From assembly GCA_002309335.1 (NCBI GenBank), contig DBXH01000046.1, positions 21,298 to 36,048 of the forward strand: a stretch of DNA of 14,751 nucleotides, read 5' to 3'. Made by a program: the position numbers and the translations under genes. The notes beneath the pieces were generated by a model. The model searched no databases. It had not been told where the DNA came from and saw only the letters and a program-made list of their open reading frames with translations. Source of the DNA: Bacteroidales bacterium UBA1217. Lineage in GTDB: Bacteria > Bacteroidota > Bacteroidia > Bacteroidales > P3. How positions within the stretch are numbered: the stretch's first letter is position 1; every line of letters begins with the position of its first letter. Below, one piece after another: positions 13,447 to 14,751 of the stretch.

Positions 13447-14751
13447 TTATCTTTCGCGGCGGTCGATGACTTTTTTCAGGCGGTAGCGGTCTCCGGTGGA
13501 AGGGGCAACGGCATCGATAAACCGAGGGTCGTAGCCGGGTGTTTCGTATCCCCAGCGCTGGAAATTGCCGTTCTCGTCAACCTTGCGAACCACCTGGTCG
13601 TTATATTTCACAATTATGTATTTGGCCAGCTGGTTCCACCGGCGCATCATTCGTTCGGTATAGTCGATGGATTTCTTGTTCAGGTAGTCGCGGCGGTCTG
13701 TCGGCGTCATCATCCCGATGGCAGCCAGCACGCTGTCTTGGTCGGCAAAGTAGTAGTTCTCCAACTCACGCTGCGCTGCACGCAGGTCGCCGATCATCAT
13801 CGAATAGCGCGGATAGACCATATTGGCCACCCAGTTGTTCACCCAAAAGGCCGATTCGGTGCTGAACTCCGTGCGTGGATTGTTCTCAGGACGGAAAGGG
13901 TCGGGCACCTGTGTCAGACAACAATAGAGCGGTACGTATGCCACCATATCGGCATCGTCGCAGTTGAACCAGGTTACGCCGCCAACGTCGTCGGGTAGCC
14001 AGGAACGCATCTGGCAGGTCATAGTGAAACCGCTCTGCTGTGTGGCGATGGGCCGTTCACGGAAGAAGTCGTTACCACGGCTGTCTTTAAAGTGCATCGG
14101 CAGCGGACGGATGGGCATTCCCCAATGGCCGGCGGTCATATCGGCAGTCATATCCAGCGGAGTGCCCTCAAAATGGTCGCGCATATCTTGCTGCAGATCG
14201 CGAAGACTTAGCGGCTTCTCGGGCTTTACCCACAGCGGCAGGTGGTCGCACTTGTCGAACTCGCCGTTGATATAAGGCAGATATTGGTCCATATCCGAGC
14301 GGTGGTGACGGAAGAAACTCCATACCCTAGCGTCGGCATAGCGCACATTCTCGAAGTCGATGGGGCAGTAGGCGTCGCGGAATGAGAATTCTTCGTTCTT
14401 GCCGCTGAAATAGCCCTTCTCGCGGGCAAACTCGATCACATCCCAGGCGTAGACGCACTCCACCTGAGTTTGGTTGAAGTATTGGAGATGTTTGCTGCTT
14501 AAACTCTTGTACTCTTTCAGCTTTCGGGTGCCTTGTGCAGCTACTTTCCACTCGCCGTTTTCCACTTTCCATTCCCATCCTTCCTGCGGAAATTGGCGTA
14601 TGCGGCTCAAGTTGGCGTGGGCGCAGATACAGTCGTCGGGGATGCGCAGCGCCACCCATACGGCGCTGTTGCGTCCCGGACCTTTGCCGATAATCTCCAT
14701 TACCCACGCCTCGTCGGGATCGCAGATGGTGATGCTCTCGCCGCTGCTGTT
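13447..14751 (-). CDS. C69-family dipeptidase, 5' end beyond the window
   Basis: At least 434 residues of an Ntn-fold dipeptidase (PepD-like, peptidase U34/C69). The frame is still open at the window edge: the 17 codons before the ATG at 14700 read GESITICDPDEAWVMEI, typical internal family sequence, so that ATG is not the start. The N-terminal catalytic cysteine and any signal peptide lie outside. Recognisable parts are EIIGKGPGRNSAVWVA, the AHANLSRIRQFP segment, VIEFAREKGYFSG, and the C-terminal portion to RRER. Between RQFP and VECVYAWDVIEFA lies an insert of roughly 38 residues (about 14466-14580) not found in typical relatives. It is partly encoded by heptanucleotide repeats and reads WEWKVENGEWKV. 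The frame is kept. The enzyme would cleave dipeptides, probably in the periplasm or at the cell surface. Confidence 0.87.
   Translation of the reverse strand, partial: NSSGESITICDPDEAWVMEIIGKGPGRNSAVWVALRIPDDCICAHANLSRIRQFPQEGWEWKVENGEWKVAAQGTRKLKEYKSLSSKHLQYFNQTQVECVYAWDVIEFAREKGYFSGKNEEFSFRDAYCPIDFENVRYADARVWSFFRHHRSDMDQYLPYINGEFDKCDHLPLWVKPEKPLSLRDLQQDMRDHFEGTPLDMTADMTAGHWGMPIRPLPMHFKDSRGNDFFRERPIATQQSGFTMTCQMRSWLPDDVGGVTWFNCDDADMVAYVPLYCCLTQVPDPFRPENNPRTEFSTESAFWVNNWVANMVYPRYSMMIGDLRAAQRELENYYFADQDSVLAAIGMMTPTDRRDYLNKKSIDYTERMMRRWNQLAKYIIVKYNDQVVRKVDENGNFQRWGYETPGYDPRFIDAVAPSTGDRYRLKKVIDRRER
14545..14579 (-). repeat. Heptanucleotide repeat inside the dipeptidase gene
   Basis: On the plus strand the units are TTTCCAC, TCGCCGT (diverged), TTTCCAC, TTTCCAT and TCCCATC. 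They encode the WKVENGEWKV part of the dipeptidase insert. A nearby octamer-like pair, AAACTC / GTACTC with spacing 8 (about 14499-14516), lies in the same insert. Confidence 0.75.

Overview
The window looks like a piece of a Bacteroidales chromosome (Bacteroides/Prevotella/Muribaculaceae type; genus not resolvable from this sequence). The reasons are three promoters with the Bacteroidetes -7 element TAnnTTTG at 2595-2602 (minus), 5135-5142 and 7078-7085, each putting the start codon a short distance downstream; the general lack of Shine-Dalgarno sequences; Bacteroidota-style lipoproteins; and short AT-rich heptanucleotide repeats of a kind I recall from this order.

Left part (1-1831): the 3' end of a serine-type tRNA and its terminator, a PfkB sugar kinase and a GNAT acetyltransferase in a tight pair, then a flavodoxin-like lipoprotein gene that breaks off after about 70 recognisable residues. 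Middle part (1865-6696) is a compositionally mixed accessory region. It holds a WYL-domain regulator on the minus strand, a divergent 540-residue C-family DNA polymerase relative that lacks the PHP domain and has lost two of the three catalytic aspartates, an unrecognised 182-residue protein, an AT-rich PD-(D/E)XK nuclease-like gene with its own good promoter, and an MPPED-type metallophosphoesterase 5 bp behind it. A 35-bp sequence in the WYL promoter region (2616-2650) recurs just after the polymerase-like gene (4411-4445) with 30 of 35 bases identical, which suggests that one DNA-binding protein, perhaps the WYL protein, acts at both sites.

The 410-bp gap 6697-7106 has no convincing gene, but its central part may be a dispersed repeat. 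From 7107 to 12658 lies a classic three-gene RND efflux operon: lipoprotein adaptor, inner-membrane pump and TolC-like outer-membrane channel. Together they would form a tripartite exporter of unknown substrate. The right end carries two minus-strand genes: a small multi-pass membrane protein resembling DUF6512, and a C69-family dipeptidase whose 5' end lies beyond the window.

Two signals stand out. The first is the WYL / inactive-polymerase module with its shared 35-bp sites, a candidate for an undescribed regulatory or defence system; this is inference. The second is a set of four heptanucleotide-repeat tracts. Three sit in frame inside conserved genes (kinase, TolC signal peptide, dipeptidase) and one supplies a stop codon, as if one kind of micro-repeat had been added repeatedly to coding sequence.
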